Shown: positions 8,482 through 16,956, counted from the first letter of the stretch. The stretch is 64,000 nt of DNA from Streptomyces sp. QL37 (GCF_002941025.1 NZ_PTJS01000001.1:806001-870000); one strand, 5' to 3'. A program made the numbers and translations. The notes: generated from the letters alone by a model not told the origin.

Positions 8482-9081
8482 ATGCCTGATCCGTCCGGCC
8501 GCCCCGTCCGGGCCGACGCCCGGGCCAACGAGGACAAGCTGCTCGCCGCGGCCGCCCAGGCCTTCACACGGGACGGCGACGGCGCGACCCTGAAGCAGAT
8601 CGCGAAGGACGCGGGTGTCGGGATCGCCACGCTGTACCGGCGTTTCCCGACCCGCGAGCAGCTCGTCGACGCCACCTACCGCTACGAGACGGCCCGCCTC
8701 TCCGCCCGGACTCCGGACCTCCTCGGCGAGCTGCCCGCCGACCGGGCCCTGCGCACGTGGATGTCCGAGGTGCTGGACCACATCGCCACCAAGCACGGCA
8801 TGGCCGACACGCTCAAGACCCTCCTGCGGGACGACGAGCAGCTCAGCTCACGGACGCGTGAGCAGCTGACCGGCGCGATCGAGGAGTTCCGTCTCGCCGG
8901 GATCGCCCAGGGGGTGCTCCGGGGGGACGTGCCCTCGACCGACATCCTCATGAACCTCGCGGGGGTCACCCTCGTGGCCGGGGCCGCCCACCAGCGCGCA
9001 CAGGCCGAGCGGCTGCTCGACCTCCTGATGGACGGCATCACCCGCCCGGCGGGGTGGCGCGAACCTTGTCAGGCCGAGTGA
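8482..9081 (+). CDS. TetR/AcrR-family transcriptional regulator
   Basis: This 199-residue protein has an N-terminal TetR helix-turn-helix (residues about 15-65: KLLAAAAQAFTRDG, TLKQIAKDAGVGIATLYRRFPTREQLVDA). A C-terminal effector domain with DDEQLSSRTREQLTGAIEEFRLAGIAQGVLRGDV is typical of the branch that controls adjacent oxidoreductases. The start ATG follows AGAGGAAGAAACGC. It probably autoregulates and represses the aldo-keto reductase through the two palindromes in the shared upstream region. Confidence 0.92.
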   Translation: MPDPSGRPVRADARANEDKLLAAAAQAFTRDGDGATLKQIAKDAGVGIATLYRRFPTREQLVDATYRYETARLSARTPDLLGELPADRALRTWMSEVLDHIATKHGMADTLKTLLRDDEQLSSRTREQLTGAIEEFRLAGIAQGVLRGDVPSTDILMNLAGVTLVAGAAHQRAQAERLLDLLMDGITRPAGWREPCQAE

Positions 9082-9109
9082 CGAAAGATCAGGCACACGG
9101 CGCTTCGGC

Positions 9110-9460
9110 AGCTGGCCTGTCAGGAGCCGGGGCGCCGGCCCGCATCGCCAGAGCCGGCGGCCTCGCGCTGACCCGCATCGCCAGGGAGACGGGGCCCCTC
9201 CGGCCCGGCGCTCCGCCGGTCCTTCGCCGGCCGCGACGATCTGCTGAGTGCCCTGATCAGGGACGCCTACGACGACGCGGCCACGGCGGTCGCCGAAGCG
9301 GACAGGGCGGAGCCCACGTGACCGGCTGGACGCACCGGGCGGCGCCCACCGTGCCCGGGCGGCGGCGGGAGCCGCACGCTACCTGCTGATCCAGGGCGCC
9401 CCTGTGCCGGGCCATGTCGCCCCCGACGACACCCGGGACCGCCCCCGAGCCGTGCTCGGC
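9110..9460 (+). pseudogene. Decayed TetR regulator with WHG-type C-terminal domain
   Basis: Pieces of a TetR protein lie on one strand but in changing frames. First comes ARIARAGGLALTRIARETG (helix-turn-helix start). After a frameshift near 9200 comes LRRSFAGRDDLLSALIRDAYDD, ending at a TGA near 9321. Beyond that stop is ARYLLIQGAPVPGHVAPDD, which matches the conserved YRLLFGTPVPGY-like block of WHG-domain TetR proteins. The order of the blocks is correct for one ancestral gene. No intact reading frame remains. Confidence 0.65.
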
Positions 9461-9461
9461 G

Positions 9462-10040
9462 TCAGGGGTTCACTGCCTCCCGGCGTTCGATCTGTACGAC
9501 GAATTCCCGGGCCAGCAGCTTGATGGTGTCGAGCCCGGCCCGGCCCCAGGCACGCGGCACGGTGTCCACGGCGCAGACGGTGCCGAGCGCGACACCCGTA
9601 CGGTCGATGAGCGGGGCGCCGAGGTAGGAGCGGATGCCCATGTCGTCGACCACCGGGTTGCCCGCGAACCGCGGGTAGTCGCAGACGTCCTCCAGCACCA
9701 GGGCCTTACGCCGCACGAGCACGTGCGGGCAGTAACCGTGATCCCTGGCCAGATGCCGGCCGCCGCTCCCGGCCGCGGCAACCGCACCCAGGTCCGCTCC
9801 GTCCCGGCTGCCCGCCGGGGTGTGCAGCCCCGCGAAGAACTGCCGGTTCCCGTCGATGAAGTTGACTATCGAGAACGGCGTCGCGGTGACCTCCGCCACC
9901 CTGTCGGCGAAGGCGTCGAAGCTGTCGAACGAGGCGTCGGCACGCTCCCCCAGGCCGAGCGTCCGCAGCCGTGCGCTCCTGCGCGACCCGTCCAGGTCGA
10001 CAGGGGTGAGCAGCGGCCGGCCCGTCCCGTACGGGATCAC
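9462..10040 (-). CDS. GAF-domain protein, fifth gene of the conservon
   Basis: This 192-residue protein starts at GTG 10040 within the stop codon of cvnD (GTGA overlap), so it is coupled to the conservon. It is a stand-alone GAF domain (FSIVNFIDGNRQFFAG, DHGYCPHVLVRRKALVLEDVCDYPRFAGNP, YLGAPLIDRTGVALGTVCAVD) with no output domain. Such GAF modules bind small ligands or cofactors and could act as an accessory sensor for the CvnA-D complex. Some conservons end with a cytochrome P450; here this position is taken by a GAF protein. Confidence 0.85.
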   Translation of the reverse strand: MIPYGTGRPLLTPVDLDGSRRSARLRTLGLGERADASFDSFDAFADRVAEVTATPFSIVNFIDGNRQFFAGLHTPAGSRDGADLGAVAAAGSGGRHLARDHGYCPHVLVRRKALVLEDVCDYPRFAGNPVVDDMGIRSYLGAPLIDRTGVALGTVCAVDTVPRAWGRAGLDTIKLLAREFVVQIERREAVNP

Positions 10041-10657
10041 GGGTGGGCTCCGAAACCCGAGAGTGGCGCCGGCGCCGTGGCGTTGATGAGGTGCTGGACG
10101 AGGGTGACCAGTGCCCCGGTGCCCGAGCTGGCGATCCTGGCGTCGCAGAGGACGACCGGCACCGCCGGCCCGAGATCGAGAGCCGCCCGCACCTCTTCCG
10201 GTTCGTAACGGTACGCACCGTCGAACTCGTTGACCGCGACGATGAAGCCGATCCCGCGCCGCTCGAAGAAGTCGACGGCCGCGAAGCATTCGGCCAGCCG
10301 GCGCGTGTCGGCGAGCACGACCGCCCCGAGGGCACCCTTGGACAACTCGTCCCACATGAACCAGAAGCGCTCCTGCCCGGGGGTTCCGAAGAGGTAGAGC
10401 ACGTGCTGCTCGGACAGCGTGATCCGGCCGAAGTCCATGGCCACGGTGGTCGCCGACTTGGATTCGATGCCTTCGAGGCTGTCGGTCGCCGCGCTGACCT
10501 GCGTCAGGAGCTCTTCGGTACTCAGCGGTGCGATCTCACTGACGGCACCCACGAACGTCGTTTTGCCGACGCCGAAACCGCCCGCGACCAGGATCTTGAG
10601 GGCCACGGGAAAGTATTCGGAGCTTCCGGAGCTGTCAGAGCTGTCGTCGTAGACCAT
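10037..10657 (-). CDS. cvnD: Conservon Ras-like ATP/GTP-binding protein CvnD
   Basis: This protein of about 206 residues has the small-GTPase motifs G1 (GGFGVGKTT), G3 (GTPGQERF) and a G4-like NEFD. The start ATG at 10657 (MVYDDSSDSSG) is preceded by GGAGGCAG; it lies inside the end of cvnC, an overlap of 23 bp. A longer in-frame start exists 42 bp upstream. In Streptomyces conservons CvnD works with CvnA, CvnB and CvnC in a membrane-associated complex resembling a eukaryotic G-protein-coupled system and affecting development and secondary metabolism. Confidence 0.9.
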   Translation of the reverse strand: MVYDDSSDSSGSSEYFPVALKILVAGGFGVGKTTFVGAVSEIAPLSTEELLTQVSAATDSLEGIESKSATTVAMDFGRITLSEQHVLYLFGTPGQERFWFMWDELSKGALGAVVLADTRRLAECFAAVDFFERRGIGFIVAVNEFDGAYRYEPEEVRAALDLGPAVPVVLCDARIASSGTGALVTLVQHLINATAPAPLSGFGAHP

Positions 10658-11012
10658 CGAGCACTGCCTCCAGCAGGGATCGGTCGGTTGGCATGTCATG
10701 GAACGCGGGGGCGTGCGCGGTGACCGCTCCGCAGTCGACCAGGTCGGAGAGGAGGACCTTGGTGATGACGGCGGGCAGCCGCAGGTGGGCGGCGATCTCC
10801 GCCACGGACGTGGGTCCGCCGCAGAGCTCCAGGGCCACGGTGTGCTCAGGGCCGAGGTGGGCCTGGGGCACGCTCCCCGTGGCCATCACCAGGGAGAGCA
10901 GGTCGAGCACGGTGGTCGGCCTGGTCCGGCCGTTGCTCACGGTGTACGGGCGGATGAGCCGGCCTGCCGCATCGTCGAGCAACGGCCCGTCCTGCGGGGC
11001 CGGCATCCTCAC
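10635..11012 (-). CDS. cvnC: Conservon DUF742 protein CvnC
   Basis: This 125-residue protein has a compact DUF742 winged-helix-like fold, recognised from LIRPYTVSNGRTRPTTVLDLLSLV and the helix region EIAAHLRLPAVITKVLLSDLVDCGAV. It starts at GTG 11012 in a 4-bp overlap with the cvnB stop. It is the third member of the cvnABCD cassette. Its biochemical role is not well defined beyond membership of the complex. Confidence 0.92.
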   Translation of the reverse strand: MRMPAPQDGPLLDDAAGRLIRPYTVSNGRTRPTTVLDLLSLVMATGSVPQAHLGPEHTVALELCGGPTSVAEIAAHLRLPAVITKVLLSDLVDCGAVTAHAPAFHDMPTDRSLLEAVLDGLRRQL

Positions 11013-11443
11013 AGCCCCGGGGTGAACGGCGCTCCGGCCGGCTGCCGGAGCGGCGTCATCAGGTAGGGGCGCACGCTCTTGACCAGCATGGCCATCTCGT
11101 ATCCCAGTACGGCGGCATCCGCCTCGCGGCCGGCGAGGACGGCGAGACAGGTGCCGGCGCCGGCGGTGGAGACGAACAGGAGCGTCGAGTCGAGCTCGAC
11201 CACTACCTGCCGCACGTCGCCGTTGTCACCGAATCTGGCACCGGCGCTTCGGCCCAGTGAGTACAGGCCGGCGGCCAGGGCGGCCATGTGATCGGCACTG
11301 TCGGCGTCCATGCCGTGTACGGATTTCACCAGGCCGTCCGCCGAGAGGAGGACGGCGCTGCGCGTGTAGGGCACGCGTTGGACCAGGCCGCTCAACAGCC
11401 AGTCGAGGTCCGAGACCTGACCGGACGGCATTTCGCTCGTCAT
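11009..11443 (-). CDS. cvnB: Conservon roadblock/LC7 protein CvnB
   Basis: This 144-residue roadblock/LC7 domain protein starts at ATG 11443 (MTSEMPSGQVSDLDWLL), chosen because AAGGAG lies just upstream at the end of cvnA. Conserved features include VPYTRSAVLLSADGLVKSVHG and the C-terminal YEMAMLVKSVRPYL. Roadblock proteins dimerise and regulate small GTPases, consistent with a role acting on CvnD. The stop overlaps cvnC. Confidence 0.93.
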   Translation of the reverse strand: MTSEMPSGQVSDLDWLLSGLVQRVPYTRSAVLLSADGLVKSVHGMDADSADHMAALAAGLYSLGRSAGARFGDNGDVRQVVVELDSTLLFVSTAGAGTCLAVLAGREADAAVLGYEMAMLVKSVRPYLMTPLRQPAGAPFTPGL

Positions 11444-11450
11444 GGTGCAT

Positions 11451-13496
11451 CTACTCCTTGAACATGTTCTCGGTTCGTGGATCCGGTTCGGGCGTCCGCG
11501 GTGCCCGGTGCCCCGGGTCCACCCGCTCGGTACCGGCTGTCGCTGTGGTCGCGGGGGCACGGAACGGCAGCGGGGCGAGGCCGTGGGACCGCTGGGCCCC
11601 GACGATCACGCTCGGGCCGGGGGCAGCGGGCCCGGCGCCCGGTGCGCCGTATGCGTCCGACGGTTCCGACTCCTCGGCGGTCTGGGCCTCCGCGAGGTCG
11701 ACCCCACGCCGGAAGGCAGCCATCAGCCCGGGGTCGTGCAGGGCGTTCGCGTCCTCGGCGCGCGGCACCGGGGCCTCCCTGAGCTGCGGAACCAGATGCT
11801 CCTGGTTGCTGCGCCTGGGGAGCTGGGGGCGGTCCGGGGCAGCCGCGGCCGCCGGTGACGCCTCGGCGGGGGCGCCGGTGTCCGTGGCCGACCGGACGAA
11901 CGCGAGGGACCCGACGGACGGGGTCGGCACGCCCGAGGGGGCCGCTCCTGCCGACGACGCGGGCACGGCCGCGGGAGCCGGCCTTGCCGAGGGCGCGGCC
12001 TCGGCTGTCGGGGTGGACGGAGTGGGGTCGGCGGACGGGGTGGGCTCGGTGCTCTCGACGGACCGCACACCCGGCGGGGACGCCGCGAGGTTCGGGCGGT
12101 CGACCCGCTCGGCACGCAGCGGCAGCGGTGGCCCCTCCCCCGGGGCCCGGTCCAGGCGCGGTGGGGACTCGACCTCCGCCTGCGGTGGGGTCCCGGGCGA
12201 TGAGTCGTGGGTTCCGGACGGCGGGGGCGTCGACGCTCCGGCCGGCGCCGTGGCATCGATGTCGATGCCCAGGAGGATCTCCGGCAGCACGAGCACCGCC
12301 TGCGTGCCCCCGTAGATGTTGCTCTGCAACCGCACGGCGATGCCGTGCCTCCGGGCCAGGGAGGCGACGACGAACAGCCCGATGCGCCCGTCCTGCAGGA
12401 GATGGGCGACGTTGACCTGGTCGGGGTCGGCGAGCAGGGTGTTCATCCGCTTCTGCTCCGGACCGGGCATGCCGAGCCCCCGGTCCTCCACCTCCAGGGC
12501 CAGCCCGGCGGTGACACGCTGGGCGCGCAGCAGTACCTGGGTGTGCGGGGCGGAGAACACCGTGGCGTTCTCGACGAGTTCGGCGAGGAGGTGGATCACG
12601 TCGGCCACCGCGTGTCCGCGCAGGGTGCCGTCGATCGGCGGGACCAGCTTGACCCGTGGGTACTGCTCGACCTCGGCGATCGCCGAGCGCAGCACCTCGG
12701 TCATGGTCACGGGATTGCTCCACTGCCGCCGTGAGACGGCGCCGCCGAGCACGGCGAGGTTCTCGGCGTGCCTGCGGATGCGGGTGGCGAGGTGGTCCAC
12801 GTGGAAGAGGCCCTTGAGCAGGTCGGGGTCCTCGACCTCGTTCTCCAGCTCGTCGAGGATCTGGATCTCCCGGTGCACGAGGGACTGCAACCGCCGGGCG
12901 AGGTTGACGAAGACCTCGACCTTCTGTTCGTTCCCGTTGCCGCGGAACAGCTGCGCGGCCTTGACGACGGCCGCCACCGCCTCGTCCTGCGAGTGGCCCA
13001 TCTCCTGGGCGAGCAGGTCGAAGGCGTCCGCGTCGTCGGCCGCGGCCGGCGTCGGCCGGCGAGCGGGCAGGGGTTCACCGTCGCGCAGCTGTTCCACGAC
13101 GCGCTGGAGCTCGGCCTGGTGCTGGGCGCCTGTGCGCCGAAGTGCCAGAACACGGTCGAGCACCCCGGTGGCGACACGGCCGGAGCCGATGAAGGCCGCG
13201 GCCACGGCCGCCACGGCGAGTGCCCCGGATCCCCCGAGCGCCGCCAGGAGGCTGCCGGAGGGGCGCACCCCGGAAGCCCGGATGGTGAAGATGACGGCCG
13301 CCGCTCCACCGAGCACGGCGGCGACGGTCGGCAGGAGGGCGGTGCGCAGCAGCTGTGGTCGCAGCCGGCTGTCGGGAACGGGCTGCGCGGCTCGCGGCCG
13401 GCTCGCGGCCGAGTGCGAACGGCCACCCGGACGGCCGTGCCGTCCGCCTTCGCGGCGTTCCGGTCGCGCGTTGGGTGCGCGAAGTTGAGACATCAT
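11451..13496 (-). CDS. cvnA: Conservon sensor histidine-kinase-like protein CvnA
   Basis: About 681 residues from the ATGATG at 13496/13493 (GAGG just upstream). Two N-terminal membrane segments (LLPTVAAVLGGAAAVIFTI and ALAVAAVAAAFIGSG) are followed by a helical region with HVDHLATRIRRHAENLAVLGG and a GHKL ATPase domain (LLAELVENATVFS N-box, EDRGLGMP G1 box, GLFVVASLARRHGIAV). A long Pro/Ala/Ser-rich C-terminal tail from about residue 415 is probably disordered. CvnA is the membrane sensor of the conservon and scaffolds CvnB, C and D. No response regulator is encoded nearby. Confidence 0.92.
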   Translation of the reverse strand: MMSQLRAPNARPERREGGRHGRPGGRSHSAASRPRAAQPVPDSRLRPQLLRTALLPTVAAVLGGAAAVIFTIRASGVRPSGSLLAALGGSGALAVAAVAAAFIGSGRVATGVLDRVLALRRTGAQHQAELQRVVEQLRDGEPLPARRPTPAAADDADAFDLLAQEMGHSQDEAVAAVVKAAQLFRGNGNEQKVEVFVNLARRLQSLVHREIQILDELENEVEDPDLLKGLFHVDHLATRIRRHAENLAVLGGAVSRRQWSNPVTMTEVLRSAIAEVEQYPRVKLVPPIDGTLRGHAVADVIHLLAELVENATVFSAPHTQVLLRAQRVTAGLALEVEDRGLGMPGPEQKRMNTLLADPDQVNVAHLLQDGRIGLFVVASLARRHGIAVRLQSNIYGGTQAVLVLPEILLGIDIDATAPAGASTPPPSGTHDSSPGTPPQAEVESPPRLDRAPGEGPPLPLRAERVDRPNLAASPPGVRSVESTEPTPSADPTPSTPTAEAAPSARPAPAAVPASSAGAAPSGVPTPSVGSLAFVRSATDTGAPAEASPAAAAAPDRPQLPRRSNQEHLVPQLREAPVPRAEDANALHDPGLMAAFRRGVDLAEAQTAEESEPSDAYGAPGAGPAAPGPSVIVGAQRSHGLAPLPFRAPATTATAGTERVDPGHRAPRTPEPDPRTENMFKE

Positions 13497-13810
13497 CGTC
13501 CTCGGTACGTGGGGCACCAGGAATCGGCATTCGTGTGGTGACACCTACGGTGGTCGGTCAGGCCCGGGTCAACGGCTGGGGCAGGCTCGACCGATATGAG
13601 CCCACCGTTGATCACCGGCAACACACGGTAGTCGTCAATGGCCCGTGCTCGACGTGCAGTTGTCGAAGTTGCCCGCCAGGCGTCCCGCTCTGGTATGAGG
13701 CCTCGCACGGGCAGCCGAATCCGTCCACCGTCAACTCCGCACGGGTGGCCGGGCATCGGCCTCCCGTACGAATCCACGCGGGACAGCCCGCGCCGAAGGC
13801 CCCGTAAGCG
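13497..13810. other. Upstream region of the conservon
   Basis: About 310 bp without a credible gene. It must contain the cvnA promoter reading leftwards, but I could not define -35/-10 boxes with confidence. Short open frames here have no recognisable protein content. Confidence 0.4.
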
Positions 13811-13857
13811 CGAAGGAGCGGTGAGCCCCGGACATCCCGGGGTTCACCGCTCCTTCG
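13811..13857 (-). terminator. Long stem-loop terminator downstream of the ArsR/VOC operon
   Basis: A 21-bp stem with one G-T mismatch and a 5-nt loop (arms begin CGAAGGAGCGG and end CCGCTCCTTCG) lies 54 bp past the stop of the VOC gene. It is the expected terminator for the minus-strand ArsR/VOC pair and lacks a strong U-tract. Confidence 0.75.
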
Positions 13858-13911
13858 TTCGCGTTCCGGCGGAGGAGCCGGGCGGATGACCCGCCCGCGC
13901 CCGCCGCCGGT

Positions 13912-14301
13912 TCACTGCTCGCTGTGCACGATCTGGATCAGGTTGCCGCAGGTGTCGTCCAGAACCGCCGTGGTGACCGGGCCCATCTCCAGCGGGTCCT
14001 GGGTGAAGCGCACGCCGAGCCCACGCAGCCGGTCGAACTCCGCGTGCACGTCGTCCACGGCGAAGGAGGTGGCCGGGATCCCGTCCTGGACCAAGGCGTC
14101 CTTGTACGGCTTGGCCGCCGGGTGACCGTCGGGCTCCAGCAGCAGTTCGGTCCCGTCGGGGTCCTCCGGCGAGACGACGGTCAGCCATCGGTCCGCCCCG
14201 AGCGGGACGTCGGCCTTCTTCACGAAGCCCAGCGCATCCGTGTAGAAGCGCAGGGCCTTCTCCTGGTCATCGACGAAGACACTGGACAGGTGGATCTTCA
14301 T
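13912..14301 (-). CDS. VOC (glyoxalase/bleomycin resistance) superfamily protein
   Basis: This 129-residue protein has two beta-alpha-beta-beta-beta modules: MKIHLSSVFVDDQEKALRFYTDALGF and TSFAVDDVHAEFDRLRGLGVRFTQDP, ending DDTCGNLIQIVH. Members bind a divalent metal and act as lyases, dioxygenases or drug-binding proteins; this subgroup is commonly annotated as a lactoylglutathione-lyase-like protein. The start ATG 14301 overlaps the ArsR stop by 4 bp, so it is coupled to the regulator and probably induced with it. Confidence 0.9.
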   Translation of the reverse strand: MKIHLSSVFVDDQEKALRFYTDALGFVKKADVPLGADRWLTVVSPEDPDGTELLLEPDGHPAAKPYKDALVQDGIPATSFAVDDVHAEFDRLRGLGVRFTQDPLEMGPVTTAVLDDTCGNLIQIVHSEQ

Positions 14302-14591
14302 GCGGTGCTCTCCGGCGTTTCGGGCCTGAGCCACCGGGTCACGATGTGCTCAAGGGGTTCGGTGTTCAGGTCGTGGAACTTGTAACGGCCCTGGCGCCGC
14401 ACAAGGACCAGGCCGGCGGATTCCAGCACGGACAGATGCTGGCTGACCGCCTGGCGGGACAGCCCGAGACCGTACTTGGTCACCAGCCGCGCGCAGATCT
14501 CGAACAGGGTCTGGCCGTCGCGTTCCACCAGCTCGTCGAGAATGCGCCGGCGGGTGGGGTCGGCCAGGGCCTTGAAGACATCTTCCGCCAT
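14298..14591 (-). CDS. ArsR-family transcriptional regulator
   Basis: This 97-residue protein has a winged helix-turn-helix: MAEDVFKALADPTRRRILDELVERDGQTL, then LGLSRQAVSQHLSVLESAGLVLVRRQGRYKFH. No cysteine metal-binding motif of the ArsR/SmtB type is present, so it probably belongs to the non-metal branch often paired with SRPBCC or VOC genes. An in-frame ATG 12 bp upstream (14603) is also possible and would overlap the operator. A perfect inverted repeat directly upstream implies autoregulation. Confidence 0.92.
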   Translation of the reverse strand: MAEDVFKALADPTRRRILDELVERDGQTLFEICARLVTKYGLGLSRQAVSQHLSVLESAGLVLVRRQGRYKFHDLNTEPLEHIVTRWLRPETPESTA

Positions 14592-14601
14592 GACCACCAC
14601 C

Positions 14602-14625
14602 ATAGGCAAGCATCGACTTGCCTAT
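14602..14625. promoter_or_regulatory. ArsR operator: perfect 9-bp inverted repeat
   Basis: ATAGGCAAG-N6-CTTGCCTAT is a perfect inverted repeat ending 10 bp upstream of the preferred ArsR start codon, in a position to block transcription or translation initiation. It is AT-rich compared with its surroundings, as real promoter/operator regions in Streptomyces are. Confidence 0.8.
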
Positions 14626-14664
14626 CAAGCCGGGTTTCCCGGAGCGAGGTCATGACGTGGCACA

Positions 14665-16461
14665 TCACCTCGGACGGGCGGGCTGGAGCCCCGCGTACAC
14701 ACCGTCCGCGCTCAGCAGCTCCTCGTGCGTCCCCACCTCGGCGATCCTGCCGCCCTCCATGGCCACGATGCGGTCGGCACCCTGGATGGTGGAGAGCCGG
14801 TGGGCGACGACGAAGACGGTCCTGCCGTGCACGAGCCTGGCGAGCGCCTCCTGCACGAGGGCTTCGGAACGGTTGTCGAGCGCCGAAGTCGCCTCGTCGA
14901 GCACCAGCACCCTCGGATCACGGATCAGCGCCCTGGCGATGGCGAGCCGCTGCTTCTGCCCGCCGGACAGCTGCGCGCCGCGCTCCCCGATGACCGTGTC
15001 GAGGCCGCGCGGCAGGCCGTTCACGAATTCCAGCGCGTTGGCGTCCCGGAGAGCGCGCATCAGCATCTCCTCGTCCGTGTCCCCCATGCCGTACGTGACG
15101 TTGTCGCGGATGCTGCCCTCGAAGAGGATCGACTCCTGGGGCACCACCGAGAGGAACCGCCGATAGGTCCGGAGATCGAGTCCGGCCATGTCGGCCCCGT
15201 CCAGCAGGATGCGGCCCGAGGTGGGCCTGATGAACCCGATGAGCAGGTTGAGCACCGTGGACTTGCCCGCGCCCGAGGCCCCGACGAGCGCGATGGTCTC
15301 GCCCGGCCGTGCGGAGAGGGTGAACCCGTCGACCGCCGGCTCCCCGTCCTCGTAGGCGAACCCGACGTCCTCGAAGTCGATGCGGCCGACGACGCTCTCG
15401 ACCCGCGCCTTGCCGGCGTTGTTCTCCAGGTCGGGCGCCTGCAGCACCTCACCCGCCGAACGCACCGACTCCAGGCCCTTGGTGAGGACCGGAGCCAGAC
15501 CCAGCAGGGTCGTCACGGAGCCGGTCAGCACGGTGAAGAAGGCGCTGAGCATCACCACGTCACCGGCGGTGATGGGCATCCAGCCGTGGTAGGCGACCAG
15601 GGCCGAGCCCGAAAGGCACAGGACGCCGAGCGTGTTGAGGATGACCCAGGCCAGCGACCCGAACCGGCCGTTGATCATGTCCAGACGCAGCCCGGCCGCG
15701 AACACCTGGCGCAGCGATCCGTCGACCCGGCCGAGCGCGGTCCGCTCCAGTCCGTGGGCGCGGGTGATGGGGATCAGCGTGGTCATCTCCCCGACACGGG
15801 AGGAGAGGTGTTCGACCTCGCGGCGGAAGGACTCGTTGTGGCTGCGCAGCCGGCTGCGCAGCTTCATCACGAGGAAGCCGGCCGCGGGGACCACGACGAG
15901 GAAGAGGGGCAGGAACTCGGGCACCCGCACGCCGATGACGACGAGTCCGCCGATCAGCGTGACGACGGCGCCGAGGCCCATGTCGGAACTCTGCTGGACC
16001 ATCTGCTCCACGGCCTCGACGTCGCGGACGACCTTGGCCTGGAGGACGCTCGAACTGACCCGCGCGTGATAGCCGACGGAGAGCTGCTGCATACGGCGGC
16101 AGAGCGCCGAACGCAGCGTCGTGCCCATGCGGCGGATGCTGCCCCCGAGCAGCCGCACGTACCACTGGTGGAGCGGGTAGTTGATCACGAGGATGAACAG
16201 CAGGACTCCGGTGGACTTCCAGATCCCCGATTCGGGACCGTGCTGGACGACCACGTCGAGCACGGTCGCGGTGATCAGTGGCAGCAGCCAGATGGGGCTG
16301 TGCTTCACGACGAAGATGGCGACGGCGAGGACCAGCTTGCCGCGGTCGGGGCGGAAGAGATGGCCGAGGGTGCGGACCGGGTTCTCGCCGCGGTAGCGGT
16401 GATCCAGGTGGTCGAAGGACGCCAGGGGTTCGGCGGAGAGCGATGAAAGCGCTTTCTTCAT
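14665..16461 (-). CDS. ABC exporter (fused transmembrane and ATPase domains)
   Basis: This 598-residue half-transporter has an N-terminal six-helix membrane domain (e.g. LAVAIFVVKHSPIWLLPLITATVL, VVTLIGGLVVIGV, LAWVILNTLGVLCLSGSALVAY). The C-terminal nucleotide-binding domain has Walker A (GASGAGKST), Q-loop (SVVPQES), signature (LSGGQKQR), Walker B (VLVLDEATSALD) and H-loop (VAHRLST). It probably works as a homodimer exporting drugs or lipids. The start ATG 16461 was chosen because no better start follows; AAGGAG is 18 nt upstream. A GAAAGCGCTTTC palindrome overlaps the first codons. Confidence 0.92.
   Translation of the reverse strand: MKKALSSLSAEPLASFDHLDHRYRGENPVRTLGHLFRPDRGKLVLAVAIFVVKHSPIWLLPLITATVLDVVVQHGPESGIWKSTGVLLFILVINYPLHQWYVRLLGGSIRRMGTTLRSALCRRMQQLSVGYHARVSSSVLQAKVVRDVEAVEQMVQQSSDMGLGAVVTLIGGLVVIGVRVPEFLPLFLVVVPAAGFLVMKLRSRLRSHNESFRREVEHLSSRVGEMTTLIPITRAHGLERTALGRVDGSLRQVFAAGLRLDMINGRFGSLAWVILNTLGVLCLSGSALVAYHGWMPITAGDVVMLSAFFTVLTGSVTTLLGLAPVLTKGLESVRSAGEVLQAPDLENNAGKARVESVVGRIDFEDVGFAYEDGEPAVDGFTLSARPGETIALVGASGAGKSTVLNLLIGFIRPTSGRILLDGADMAGLDLRTYRRFLSVVPQESILFEGSIRDNVTYGMGDTDEEMLMRALRDANALEFVNGLPRGLDTVIGERGAQLSGGQKQRLAIARALIRDPRVLVLDEATSALDNRSEALVQEALARLVHGRTVFVVAHRLSTIQGADRIVAMEGGRIAEVGTHEELLSADGVYAGLQPARPR
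16445..16456. promoter_or_regulatory. Possible LacI-type palindrome within the ABC exporter start region
   Basis: GAAAGCGCTTTC, a perfect 12-bp palindrome identical to the core of the operator at 4139-4152, covers codons 2-6 of the ABC exporter. It encodes sensible residues (KKALS), so it may be coincidence; the identity with the upstream operator is the reason to record it. Confidence 0.3.
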
Positions 16462-16595
16462 GCGATCATCCCACCCGCTCCTTCCCCTGCCGACAACCCC
16501 CTTTCCACGGGAAGAGACGGAGGACCGTGGAGGGACCACGGGAATCTTTCGGGGGCACCCCGCGTACCCGCCCGTCGACCGGGTACCGGGCGGAG

Positions 16596-16928
16596 ATGTT
16601 CAGATACAGGCGTGTACGAGTCCTGACCGTGCTGCTCAGCGGCTGGTTGGTGCTGACCGGCGTGGAGCGATGGGCGGAGGGGGCGGCGTGGCCGAGCGCC
16701 GTGCTGAGCGGCCTCATGTGGGCGTGCGTGGTGGCCGGCGTCTGGTGGTTCGCCGAGTGGACCCAGTCCCCGCTGCGCACGGCACGCCAGGCGGCTGAGG
16801 CGCGCGAGCGGGCTGCGGGGCCCGGCCCGACGGACGAGGCCCCGCACGGACCGGGCGCGGACACCGGTGCCGACGGTGAACAGGCGGCGGCCGGCCGGCC
16901 GGATTCCTCTACTCCGTCGCGACGCTGA
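16596..16928 (+). CDS. Small membrane protein
   Basis: A 110-residue hypothetical protein. Two hydrophobic helices (VLTVLLSGWLVLTGVERW and AVLSGLMWACVVAGVWWFAEW) are followed by a charged, Gly/Ala-rich hydrophilic tail from about residue 60. I do not recognise a named family. The gene is divergent from the ABC exporter (135 bp apart) and ends before a strong shared terminator. The start ATG 16596 is preceded by a GGGCGGAG stretch. Confidence 0.75.
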   Translation: MFRYRRVRVLTVLLSGWLVLTGVERWAEGAAWPSAVLSGLMWACVVAGVWWFAEWTQSPLRTARQAAEARERAAGPGPTDEAPHGPGADTGADGEQAAAGRPDSSTPSRR

Positions 16929-16956
16929 CCCCCTGTCGGGCCCGCGACAGCGACAG

